64,000 nt of DNA from Methanobacterium bryantii (GTDB lineage: Archaea > Methanobacteriota > Methanobacteria > Methanobacteriales > Methanobacteriaceae): the NCBI RefSeq assembly GCF_002287175.1, contig NZ_LMVM01000033.1, positions 124,001-188,000 on the forward strand, given 5' to 3'. Shown here piece by piece: positions 29,795-38,495 of the stretch (position 1 is the stretch's first letter; each line of letters starts with the position of its first letter). A program made the translations under genes and the position numbers. Under the pieces are notes generated by a model. It was given only the letters and a program-made list of their open reading frames with translations, did no database searches and was not told the origin of the DNA.

Positions 29795-30391
29795 TTATTC
29801 CTTTTTTAGAGAACGCCTTCTGTAAAGAATTATCCAGATCATTGTCACAATCCCTGTAAATACAGCCACATACACTAAAGTAACAGCACTTTCTCCCCCA
29901 TAAATGATACTCCACAGTATTTTTAAGAAAATTATAATAAACAACAGGATTATACCCCATTTTAATGATCGTTTCCAGAAGGCATAACCCAGCAAGAAAA
30001 TTCCTGCAATTAATGCTCCAAATTCAGTTAATTTCACAACTGATAAAGGGCCTAATATCCACTCTTTCTCATTAGCAAGGAATTCTTCTACTGTGGGGTT
30101 CACCACATCTGGTGCCTGGAAAAAAACAGAACTTAAAAGTGTTAGAAAAATCATAGCTGCGGCAAGGGTTGCATTTCTTTTAAGTGCAAAATAACAAAAT
30201 CCTATCATAAATACTGGCCTAATTAACCAGCTTAATACATTAGCGTGCCTGCTGAAGTACCAGTTAGCAAATCCTGTATTTGTCATTAGTAATACCCATA
30301 AAAGAACACTTAAAGATGCAAATAATAATAATCCAAAGTATTTTCTAAGGAAAGTATACATTTTATTTGTAGTGGTGTTTATTTTGTCCAT
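29795..30391 (-). CDS. polytopic membrane protein, unrecognised
   Basis: The 198-residue product has about six hydrophobic segments and a basic C-terminal tail (YRRRSLKKE). One loop is acidic (APDVVNPTVEEFLANEKEW). No transporter or enzyme motif was recognised. It is transcribed toward the preceding FxLYD gene and away from the HTH_10 regulator, with which it shares a short divergent promoter region. Confidence 0.6.
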   Translation of the reverse strand: MDKINTTTNKMYTFLRKYFGLLLFASLSVLLWVLLMTNTGFANWYFSRHANVLSWLIRPVFMIGFCYFALKRNATLAAAMIFLTLLSSVFFQAPDVVNPTVEEFLANEKEWILGPLSVVKLTEFGALIAGIFLLGYAFWKRSLKWGIILLFIIIFLKILWSIIYGGESAVTLVYVAVFTGIVTMIWIILYRRRSLKKE

Positions 30392-30523
30392 AAAAATGTA
30401 CCCCGTTCTAAATCTTTAAAAATCTTCGATGTATATTAACAAATCTTAGATATCTTAATTTTTATAATTACCTCCAGACATATCTGGAAAATATTATAAA
30501 TTATATAGTTCAATAATTAGATC

Positions 30524-31174
30524 ATGCGAATGTTGAAAATTAATTTAGAAAGGTCTATTTTATATAAACTGACTGGTTCTTTATTTTTTAAATCTGTAAA
30601 GAGTATAGACCTCCTGGAATGCCTCAAAATAGATACACAGGATAATTTTAAATTAATAATTGTTAAAATTGTGGTTAAGGATGGAACAGATCTAAAACAA
30701 CTGAAATTACCAGAAAATGCTGCAATTTTGGATATATTAAATTCAGATAATGGAACATATACCTGTTTGATGAAGGTTCATTTTAACAAAGTATTTATCC
30801 CTGTACTAAAGAAATTTTTCAAAGATAATATCATCTGGAAATCCCCCACCTATATGAATGAAAATGCCATTAGTTTAACCTGTATAGGTGATGAAAAAAG
30901 TTTAAATAAGATTATACAAGATATAGGTGACTTTGAAACCTTTAAAAATGCAAAGTTGAGTTATTTTCATTCATGTATTGAACAAAAAGGAATACAACAA
31001 ATTTTAACCAGCAGACAGCTTGAAGTAATGCGTTGTGCAAAAGACTGGGGATATTACAACTCTCCCAGAAAGATAACATCTAAAGAATTAGCTGAAAAGA
31101 TGGGTTGTTCCAAATCAACCCTGCTTGAGCATCTAAAAAATGCTGAAAATAAAATTGTAAACTACATCATCTAA
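30524..31174 (+). CDS. HTH_10 (bacterio-opsin activator-type) transcription regulator
   Basis: The C-terminal 60 residues match the archaeal HTH_10 domain: LTSRQLEVMRCAKDWGYYNSPRKITSKELAEKMGCSKSTLLEHLKNAE (described by its key residues; it begins at about residue 160). The N-terminal 150 residues form a ligand- or partner-binding domain without a named family. Such proteins regulate nearby genes in haloarchaea and methanogens. The divergent membrane protein gene is the natural candidate target. Confidence 0.85.
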   Translation: MRMLKINLERSILYKLTGSLFFKSVKSIDLLECLKIDTQDNFKLIIVKIVVKDGTDLKQLKLPENAAILDILNSDNGTYTCLMKVHFNKVFIPVLKKFFKDNIIWKSPTYMNENAISLTCIGDEKSLNKIIQDIGDFETFKNAKLSYFHSCIEQKGIQQILTSRQLEVMRCAKDWGYYNSPRKITSKELAEKMGCSKSTLLEHLKNAENKIVNYII

Positions 31175-31413
31175 TCTAAAATATAATCAGTATTATATTC
31201 GTGACCTAATGAAATCATAATGTATGATAATTTAATCTTTAAAATTAGTTTCTATTTTTAAAAGAAAAACAACATTTTTATAATAGTAATTAGATTATTA
31301 AAAATTATTCTAAGCCTTAATTTATTTAATAAACCAATTAAATATTATAAAAGTTCATTTAATCTGTTGAAATCTAATCCAGGGAACTTAAAATAATTAT
31401 AATAGAACTATAT

Positions 31414-31842
31414 TTATTCAAACCTTTCAGCAAGCTTTTTGATCCCTTTTTGGAACTTGGGAGAGATATAAATAACAGGCTGTTTAATTGAAACAGCTTT
31501 ATCCCTCAAACCTTTATCTGCAGTAAAAAGAATTGAATCTGTGGCGACAGCAACTTCCAGAATCATGTCATCTTCAGTATTTATAAGTTTATTCCTATTT
31601 TCCGGCCAATCTATTCCATAATTACAATAAATGATATCTATTTTTCTTTCAGCTTCTAACTCCTTTAACTTATTTATTTCATTGTAAAACCCTGCCTTTA
31701 ATTTTCCTTCACATAAAATTAAAACTATTTCTTCAACAAAATCAGGAATTAATATCTCAAAGCAATCTAAAAATCCCAGTTCTACCACTCTTGAGAGCGT
31801 ATGGGAGATTAGAATGCATATATCCGGTAGAATCCTAATAAT
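31414..31842 (-). pseudogene. PIN-domain protein with missing or non-standard start codon
   Basis: From GTG 31788 the frame gives 124 residues, but it lacks the first PIN strand with its catalytic Asp. Reading the same frame upstream restores it: ILPDICILIS directly precedes the GTG-started part. This upstream part is closed by an in-frame TGA at 31843-31845 and contains only ATT (31842, 31839), with no ATG, GTG or TTG. A GGAGCTGAT site lies 8 bases before ATT 31842. Later acidic residues (NTEDDMILEVA, FTADKGLRDKA) are intact. So the gene either starts at ATT or has lost its start. No antitoxin gene is adjacent. Confidence 0.6.
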
Positions 31843-31845
31843 TCA

Positions 31846-32233
31846 GATCAGCTCCAATTTCATTTAATCATGCCATATTTTGTTTAAGCTAAAATTTAAT
31901 TTAATCTATTAACATTTAACATCGATTTTAGTTGGATTATATTTTATTTTTGTTGTTTTAATTATTTTAATCAGATGCAATCAACAGCCTATCACGAAAA
32001 ATAGAATTTAGGACTTTTACAATTTCTAAACATTATTACAGCAAAATCAGAATTTTTAGAGTTAGATATCGACGCCCAGATGATATACCTTATTTAAGTA
32101 ATAGCAGGTTAAAATTTCATTTATAATAATTTTTGATTTTCATATTTATTTTGTTCTATTAATTAATTCGTAAAATAAATTAATATCAAATAACATAATA
32201 ATATTACTTATTATATTAAAGGGGGATGAAACT
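31846..32233. other. AT-rich intergenic region
   Basis: About 390 bases between divergent genes with no reading frame of note. GGGGGAT before 32234 is the ribosome-binding site of the next gene. Nothing else can be supported. Confidence 0.4.
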
Positions 32234-32761
32234 GTGATCAATATTGATAATTTTCCAGTAGAATTAAGATGGAAAATTGCTGCCCAATCTGCAAGTTCAC
32301 TGCTATTAACCCATGAAAAAGTATATAAAGATATTTTAGGTCCAGATTACAAAAAAATTCAACCATTAATGGATACAATTAATTACATATCATGGATCCA
32401 GGATGGAAAAAATGCAAGTATCCTATCAAAATATCTAGGGCTTCCAGCTAAAACTGCAGAAGAAATTGAGAAAACCAATGAATTAATCTCAGAAATTCTT
32501 TATGGGCCCGAAATAAAATATAAAATAGTTTATACCGTTGGAGATCATGCAAAAAGCCAAATAATAAGCTGCCCATTTCTAAATAGAGCTAAAGAGATAG
32601 GTTTAGAAAGTAAAACTCTTTTTGAGAACTGTAATGCTTATCATGAAACATTTGTTAGTAATTTAAACCCAAAATACACGAAAAAATTTACCAAAGCAAT
32701 GTGTAATGGCGATGAATACTGTGAAACATGTATTGAATTAAAAAATTCATTTACTGAATAA
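32234..32761 (+). CDS. conserved protein, possibly ATC-hydrolase-like (PF14196 type)
   Basis: The 175-residue soluble protein ends with a Cys-containing pattern (CPFLNRAKEIGL, ENCNAYHETFV, FTKAMCNGDEYCETCIE) that recalls the L-2-amino-thiazoline-4-carboxylate hydrolase-like family, which also occurs as ligand-binding domains beside regulators. The match is by eye and weak. GTG start with GGGGG 8 bases upstream. An out-of-frame ATG AAA CTG TGA overlaps the start. Isolated gene. Confidence 0.5.
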   Translation: MINIDNFPVELRWKIAAQSASSLLLTHEKVYKDILGPDYKKIQPLMDTINYISWIQDGKNASILSKYLGLPAKTAEEIEKTNELISEILYGPEIKYKIVYTVGDHAKSQIISCPFLNRAKEIGLESKTLFENCNAYHETFVSNLNPKYTKKFTKAMCNGDEYCETCIELKNSFTE

Positions 32762-32815
32762 AATATTTACAGTAAATGACGTAACTTTTTAAACATATAA
32801 ATTTTTAGGTATTCC

Positions 32816-32886
32816 AAAATCGAAGCTCACAAAAAACCAAATGTTTTTTTTGTGATTCAAAATTCTACGAATTTTGAAGGATTTTC
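32816..32886. repeat. palindromic repeat unit: outer stem with two hairpins
   Basis: AAAATC at 32816-32821 pairs with GATTTT at about 32880-32885. Inside are two hairpins: CACAAAAAA / TTTTTTTTGTG (32828-32853), and the palindrome CAAAATTCTACGAATTTTG (32858-32876). The last is the exact reverse complement of the core repeated at 63824 and 63874, so this is a dispersed family member. It lies between convergent genes and could also end transcription. Confidence 0.65.
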
Positions 32887-32964
32887 ACTGTGTCAAAAAT
32901 ATTTGGTCATTCACTATAAACAGGATTAAGTGTAAAGCTGTTTATTCCTAACATAAATTATAGG

Positions 32965-33507
32965 CTATTTTACAGGTTTACATTTTAAATGATCCTTGGT
33001 CTCGTGATAAATTTTCCAGTATCCTGATTTTTCTATTTTATCTTTAGCAGTATCCCTTTTTTGGTGTCCTTCATCAATAATCAAAGTTCCATTATCTTTA
33101 ATGAGCCTATTAAGTTCCCCCAGAAATGTTGTTGGGTCTTTTATCATAAAAAACATGTCAATGGCACAGATAACATCTGCTGTCTTATCTGGAAGAGGAC
33201 AATTATATCCATCAACAAGAACAGTTTCTGTGTTTTTCAGCCCCAGTTTTTTTATCCTTTTATTTACTTCTTCAGCTGCCATTTCATGAATATCAGCAGC
33301 ATATACCTTTCCATTTTCTCCAACAAGTTTAGCAAACTCTATTGTGTACCTACCAGGCCCACAGCCATAATCAATTACAGTTATGCCTTCAGATATACCA
33401 AACGTTTTAGACCTTTTTTTAGCCGAGGGATAAATTAAATCCATGATCTTAAATGTAAAATTCATGAATTTAAAGGAACTATCTGACATTTTTTCATTTT
33501 TTACCAT
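32965..33507 (-). CDS. class I SAM-dependent methyltransferase
   Basis: The product is a Rossmann-fold methyltransferase with motif I VIDYGCGPGRYTIEFA, an acidic post-I strand ending VYAADIHE, and ADVICAIDMFFMI. It is about 180 residues from ATG 33507. The longer frame to 33612 would overlap the RecJ-like gene and is not favoured; GTGA lies 6 bases before 33507. The substrate is unknown. It directly follows the RecJ-like gene in the same direction and may be its operon partner. Confidence 0.8.
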   Translation of the reverse strand: MVKNEKMSDSSFKFMNFTFKIMDLIYPSAKKRSKTFGISEGITVIDYGCGPGRYTIEFAKLVGENGKVYAADIHEMAAEEVNKRIKKLGLKNTETVLVDGYNCPLPDKTADVICAIDMFFMIKDPTTFLGELNRLIKDNGTLIIDEGHQKRDTAKDKIEKSGYWKIYHETKDHLKCKPVK

Positions 33508-33526
33508 ACAAGTCACTGCATTAAAT

Positions 33527-35701
33527 TTAGTTACCGAGGTCAGCGACTTCTTCTGCAAATGCACCCAGCACTTTTTTAGATAATCCCTCAACATACTTGA
33601 GTGATCCAGCACATTCGTGGCCGCCGCCGTCTATTCCAGCTTCAGGAATTCCCTCTGCAAGTTTTGTTACAATGGTGTTTAAATTAAATCCAAATTTTTC
33701 ATTTACAGCATCTGTTGCCCTTATGACTCCAAAATCAGGGCCAAATGAAAGGGTTATAATTGGAGTTTCTTCTCCATACTTTTTAACCATTGTATCATGG
33801 ACATAACCAGTGGTTTTACCCGGAGCAGGATATGTGAATTTATGGGCATATTTCTCAACATCTAAAACATTGAATATTACCCCATTAGGGAGTTTTTGAG
33901 TTTTAAGATTTGGAAGTGCAGCCCTCAGCTGATTTTTAACTCTCTTTTGAGATTCATTGTAAAGTGCCCCTATGAGCTTTACATGTTTATCATAATTTCC
34001 AAGGCCTAAAATTGTATCTATAATACCTCTACCGTTCATGAACCTCAGATAAAATGCCTCAAAATCGACACATGTTGCAATTTTATCAAGATCTTCCCTT
34101 GTATAACCTTTTTCACCAGCAAGTTCTATATACTTTTCAGCTTCCTCTGAGCTTGCATGGTCTCCAACTGCAGCAATACCTGGTAAATGCATTAAACTTT
34201 CCTTAACTTCAGGATTTATCATTTTTGCCACTTCATATGCAAGTGCCCCCGCTGTTATCTCAGAGTTACCACCAACAAGGTAAGGATTCACGTGTACGTC
34301 CACATAATCATCCACAGCTACCCTTTCATTTTCCACTTCACCAGGATAATGGTGGTCAACAACCACAATTTCAATATCGTAGATTTTAGCTTTTATAAGT
34401 GCCACAATATCTTCTTCAGTTGATCCATTATCAAGGAGAACTATTAAAGGTAATTTTTGGCCGTGTCTTTCCATATCTTCAAGGGAAAATGAAAGGTCCT
34501 TTACTACATCTTCTATCTCATAAAAAGGAGCTTTACTTGGGGCTCTCTTGAAGAAATGCCATTCTGCATCACTGCCAGGGTTTATTTCCCTTATTAAAGG
34601 AATTACTGCCTTTTCAATTGCAACCCCTGCACATATCCCATCTGCATCTGCATGGTGTCTTACAAGGATAGATCTACCATCGAAAATAGCTCTTCTTATT
34701 GCTTTTGCAGCATTAGCCATTCTTCCCCTGAGCTTATTCAGGACTTCACTTTCAATCAGGATTTCTGTTGTTTCAGGCATGGCTTTCTCATCAATTGCTT
34801 CATCAATAAGCCTCCTTGCTTCAAGTGACTCGTTACCGTGTAGTTTCTCAATGGATTCCGATTCTATCTGTATCTTACCGCTGTGAATGGAGACTTCACC
34901 AAGTACTTCAACAATATCCCCAATGTTTATGTGAGGATATACTCTAATTCCAGGCTCATCAAATGCAGCTACCCATGTAGTGGAGGTTTCATCTGAAATT
35001 GTAAAAATGGTCGGTCCAGAAGTCTGTTGAATCTGAATTACCTCTCCAACTATCCTTACCGATCTTTTAACTGATTTTTTAGTGATTTCACCAATAGGAG
35101 TTCTTGCAATATTTTTCCTGAGTTTAACAAGCTCATATTTTCCCTTAAGATTTGATAATGTAAGGTCAACCTCTCCTTTAGCCTTTTTAATGTCAATTAC
35201 TTTAACAATAACCTCGTCACCAACATCATGGCCTAACATTCGTCCTCTAACTAGACCATAACCCTTTTTTGAGAGGCTTACAAATATTCCCCAATCTTCG
35301 ACTCGTGTAACTTTTCCTTTATAATGAGAACCAAGTTCAAGATCATTTATATCACATGAAGGGTGTAAATCATATACCTTCTCTCTAACTTCACAGCCTT
35401 TGCAGTAATCACCAGATTCTATCTTTTTACCGCACTTTTTACAGACATTAATTTCGCCTTTACCCCCGCATTCTTCGCATGTTTCTGTTACTTCAACTTC
35501 CCCTTTACCTTTACATACATCGCATGGGACTTCATGTTCTTCTCCTAAATCAAAACGTTCCATAGCCCCTTTTGAAATACCTTTAACATGCTTTTTAACA
35601 TCTACTTCACTTTTTACGCCGCTTCCATGGCAGCTTTCACAAACTTTGTAACTTAAGACTTTATGTCCTTTACCTTTACATTTTAAACAAGTTTTAATCA
35701 T
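33527..35701 (-). CDS. archaeal RecJ-like DHH phosphoesterase with DnaJ-type zinc finger
   Basis: The 724-residue protein is of the COG1107 type. In order: DnaJ-like CxxCxGxG repeats (CLKCKGKG, CESCHGSG, CDVCKGKG, CEECGGKG) and a small zinc knuckle; an S1-like domain (GSHYKGKVTRVEDWGIFVSL); an OB-fold (about 205-290); then the DHH nuclease core with RHHADADG, LLDNGST, VVDHHYPGE and AAVGDHA; and a DHHA1 end with GGGHECAGS. It should be a metal-dependent 5' exonuclease acting on DNA or RNA. ATG 35701 follows GAGGT by 6 bases. Confidence 0.9.
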   Translation of the reverse strand: MIKTCLKCKGKGHKVLSYKVCESCHGSGVKSEVDVKKHVKGISKGAMERFDLGEEHEVPCDVCKGKGEVEVTETCEECGGKGEINVCKKCGKKIESGDYCKGCEVREKVYDLHPSCDINDLELGSHYKGKVTRVEDWGIFVSLSKKGYGLVRGRMLGHDVGDEVIVKVIDIKKAKGEVDLTLSNLKGKYELVKLRKNIARTPIGEITKKSVKRSVRIVGEVIQIQQTSGPTIFTISDETSTTWVAAFDEPGIRVYPHINIGDIVEVLGEVSIHSGKIQIESESIEKLHGNESLEARRLIDEAIDEKAMPETTEILIESEVLNKLRGRMANAAKAIRRAIFDGRSILVRHHADADGICAGVAIEKAVIPLIREINPGSDAEWHFFKRAPSKAPFYEIEDVVKDLSFSLEDMERHGQKLPLIVLLDNGSTEEDIVALIKAKIYDIEIVVVDHHYPGEVENERVAVDDYVDVHVNPYLVGGNSEITAGALAYEVAKMINPEVKESLMHLPGIAAVGDHASSEEAEKYIELAGEKGYTREDLDKIATCVDFEAFYLRFMNGRGIIDTILGLGNYDKHVKLIGALYNESQKRVKNQLRAALPNLKTQKLPNGVIFNVLDVEKYAHKFTYPAPGKTTGYVHDTMVKKYGEETPIITLSFGPDFGVIRATDAVNEKFGFNLNTIVTKLAEGIPEAGIDGGGHECAGSLKYVEGLSKKVLGAFAEEVADLGN

Positions 35702-35800
35702 AAAATACCTCAACTCTGAATTTAGGTCTAAAAATATAGCTTATATAAAAACCATCAAAATTTAAAATATTGACCTACCAAAATGGTTTTGTGACTTGAT

Positions 35801-35853
35801 AAAATACGAAAAATACAAAAATCCATGTTTTTGCATTTTTACTCCGTATTTTT
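35801..35853. repeat. long nested hairpin
   Basis: AAAATACG (35801-35808) pairs with CGTATTTT (35845-35852). Inside, AAAAAT and CAAAAA pair with TTTTTG and ATTTTT around a TCCATG loop. It lies between the lipoprotein gene's end and the RecJ-like start. It can serve as a terminator for the former, and it resembles the AT-rich palindromes of the dispersed family. Confidence 0.5.
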
Positions 35854-36081
35854 ATACAAAAAATAAAAACTGTTAAATTCAATTTTAAATTTTGAATTAT
35901 TCACTAGTATTATTAAATTTAAATCGTTATTTACTAATTCGTCTTTCCCATTTAAATACATTCATGTTTCATTTTTAATGAAGTTATATCCTACGTTTAA
36001 TTACCAGTGTTTTTTTTTGTTAGCTTACTAAAATAGAGTAATTCCTGTAAAATAATAAATCAATACTAATTATAAGTAAGA

Positions 36082-36582
36082 TTATTTAAATTTAGATGGA
36101 TTTTGGCTTACTAAATTTTTATTTGCTGTTTGATACTGGATTGATCTGTCCATGTAGCTGTTTGCAAGGGTTACGTGAGAATTTCCATTTGTACTATCCT
36201 TCTGTTTAAAGTAAGTAACAGCCTGTTGAAGCTCTGAAGTTGCATTAATCCTGGCATCTATTTGTACCATAAGGTTCTGCATATATTGTGTAAATACACT
36301 ATCTTTAGAGTTTTGAGCGTAACTTAAAGCATTTTGAGCCGAAGTTTTCGCTGAATTAAATTCAGATAATGCGCTATCAGCATTTGAACTTGCAGTATCA
36401 AGTGAATACTTGTTCGCATTTGTCACTGCAGTATTATAGTAACTGTCCCCATTTTTAATATGATTACTTATGGTGGAAGAAATTCCATTTATACCGCTTA
36501 CATCTGACTGAATACATCCAGATATAGCAACTATGGCCATCATAAATGTTACAAGTACCAATGGGATAATTTTATTTTTCAT
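36082..36582 (-). CDS. putative lipoprotein, helical
   Basis: The product has an N-terminal signal with lipobox-like AISGC (Cys about residue 23), so it is probably lipid-anchored outside. The remaining 140 residues are Ala/Ser/Asn/Gln-rich and predicted helical, with repeated spacing (NADSALSEFNSAKTSAQNAL). No family recognised. ATG 36582 (GTGA 5 bases upstream) is preferred to the ATG at 36591. Confidence 0.65.
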   Translation of the reverse strand: MKNKIIPLVLVTFMMAIVAISGCIQSDVSGINGISSTISNHIKNGDSYYNTAVTNANKYSLDTASSNADSALSEFNSAKTSAQNALSYAQNSKDSVFTQYMQNLMVQIDARINATSELQQAVTYFKQKDSTNGNSHVTLANSYMDRSIQYQTANKNLVSQNPSKFK

Positions 36583-36591
36583 ATAATTCAC

Positions 36592-37029
36592 TTTTTTAAG
36601 TTAATAGACATTTATTTTCAAAGTATAAAATTTTACTGTTTTAATGAAATTTTTAGTTGTGAAATTGAAACTAGCAACTCTTTGAGTTCACTTCAAATCA
36701 TTCAGATTTAATGGAGTTCAATATAGAAATTTTCTATTTTATATTCAAAAAATTATGTTACTTAGTAACTTTCTACCTTTATTTTAAGTTGACTAATTTC
36801 ACTTATTTAAAATTAGATTACTCACCTTACAAATATTCCTAAATCTAATAACAGCATATCAACTAGCCCTACTTTTAAAACAGTGCCTCTATTGTATGGT
36901 TATCCGGCACTTAAAATGTAAAAACATATAGTTTAGGCAATGCAATTGAAGTTTTAAACTAAAAAAAATTAAATTATAAAAAAAGATTAAAGGTGTGTAT
37001 TTACCGCCAATATCAGTTGAAAAATAATC
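36592..37029. other. AT-rich intergenic region
   Basis: About 440 bases with small palindromes only (GTTAC/GTAAC near 36755, AGAAATTTTCT near 36730). It should hold the lipoprotein promoter and the end of the superoxide reductase transcript. No gene seen. Confidence 0.4.
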
Positions 37030-37416
37030 CTAAACTGATTTCCATAATCCATGGATACTGCAGTATTCCCTGGCATTGATTACATTTATATATTCTAAAT
37101 CAATTTCAAATTCAGTTTCTGGTTTATCACCTGGTTTAAGCATTTTTCTATAAACCCTGCCATCTGCAGCTATTTCTATCCATTCTATAAAATGATTTTC
37201 TTCCATAGGGTGTGGAATTGAACCTATTTTAACTTTAATTCCATTATCTGTTTTTTCAACTACTGGAACATGTTTTTCAGACCCAGAATCAGTTGTTTTT
37301 TCTTCAAGTAACTGCATTTCCTGGCCGCAACATACAAGTTTTCCTAAACCTGTATGAAGGACATTAACAATGTTTCCACATATGTTGCATCTATAAACCT
37401 GATTTTGTTCGGTCAT
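37030..37416 (-). CDS. superoxide reductase (desulfoferrodoxin, two-iron)
   Basis: The 128-residue protein reduces superoxide to peroxide without making oxygen. The N-terminal rubredoxin-like centre has C10, C13, C29 and C30. The active ferrous centre has H49, H69, H75, C119 and H122, so all ligands are intact. It lies 14 bases behind rubrerythrin on the same strand. Together they detoxify superoxide and then peroxide. Confidence 0.95.
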   Translation of the reverse strand: MTEQNQVYRCNICGNIVNVLHTGLGKLVCCGQEMQLLEEKTTDSGSEKHVPVVEKTDNGIKVKIGSIPHPMEENHFIEWIEIAADGRVYRKMLKPGDKPETEFEIDLEYINVINAREYCSIHGLWKSV

Positions 37417-37430
37417 TTATGGTCCCTCTT

Positions 37431-38018
37431 TTAATACTGCTCACACTTAATTTCAAAGTATTTTGCTGGATGGTCACATGATGGGCATTTTTCTGGAGGT
37501 TCTGTTCCAACATATACATGTCCACATTTTCTACAGCTCCATTCTACTTCCTTATCTTTCTTGTAAAGGGTACCTGCTTCTATTTGTTCTAAAAATTTTC
37601 GATATCTTTCTTCGTGATGTACTTCTGCATAACCAATTGCAAATAACCTGTCGCTTATGTCTATAAACCCTTCTTTTTCTGCTGTATTTGCAAATTCAGG
37701 ATACATTTCAGAATTTTCATAATGTTCTCCTGCAATTGCTGATTTAAGGTTTTCTACTGTTGTCCCGTAGATAGCAGGTGCGGCAGCGGATTCAACTACA
37801 ATTTCTTCAAGAGGTTCCCCACCTTCTGCTTTTAAACCCTGGATCATTTTCATTAACCATTTAGCATGCTCTCTTTCATTATCTGCAGTAATGAGGAAAA
37901 TTTCAGCTAGTTGTTCATACCCCTCTTTTTTTGCAACTTTAGAATATAATGTGTATCTATTTCTTGCTTGACTTTCACCAATAAAGGCTTTTGCTAAATT
38001 TTCCATTGTTTTTTGCAT
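37431..38018 (-). CDS. rubrerythrin
   Basis: The 195-residue protein has a ferritin-like di-iron four-helix bundle (GESQARNRYTLY, DNEREHAKW, GEHYENSEMYPEF, EVHHEERY) and a C-terminal rubredoxin domain with two Cys pairs (CRKCGHVY, CPSCDHP). It is a peroxide reductase for anaerobes. AAGGTGAT precedes the start. It is the first gene of the pair with superoxide reductase. Confidence 0.96.
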   Translation of the reverse strand: MQKTMENLAKAFIGESQARNRYTLYSKVAKKEGYEQLAEIFLITADNEREHAKWLMKMIQGLKAEGGEPLEEIVVESAAAPAIYGTTVENLKSAIAGEHYENSEMYPEFANTAEKEGFIDISDRLFAIGYAEVHHEERYRKFLEQIEAGTLYKKDKEVEWSCRKCGHVYVGTEPPEKCPSCDHPAKYFEIKCEQY

Positions 38019-38240
38019 AAGATATCACCTTGTTTTATTTATAGGTTCTTTTCTATAAATTTTTATCGGATTAGAAAAATAGTAATTTACATCAAATCTA
38101 ATAATTTAAAACATTTTAACGTATCTAACTAAAATTTAAGCAATTATAATACATATTATTAACTATTAAACTACTTAATCCATTTACTGGATTATACATT
38201 ATCTCAATTCCATTTTATTCATATAATTCCATTTAAATAA

Positions 38241-38390
38241 TTATTTACCATTATTTTTAGCGGTTATTGATCTTATTATCAATTTAAAAGCGTTGAATAC
38301 TAAAAATACAGGCACAAATATTAAAAGAATATAATATATGTTTGAGATCCATGCAGTTAAAAAATCAAATGTCATCATCATATTTATCAT
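38241..38390 (-). CDS. possible 49-residue single-helix membrane protein
   Basis: A frame from ATG 38390 to TAA encodes MINMMMTFDF, a hydrophobic stretch of about 22 residues (YYILLIFVPVFLVFNAF) and a basic tail ending ITAKNNGK. That topology is typical of real small membrane proteins. There is no clear ribosome-binding site, and AT-rich sequence can make such frames by chance. Confidence 0.35.
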   Translation of the reverse strand: MINMMMTFDFLTAWISNIYYILLIFVPVFLVFNAFKLIIRSITAKNNGK

Positions 38391-38495
38391 ACTTATTTTA
38401 TAATTAGTAATAAATCAGTTTAATGGTTTCCTAAATTTTATATTAATAAAAATTTAAAAATTAGTAATAATTATAATATTTCTGGTGGTAATATT

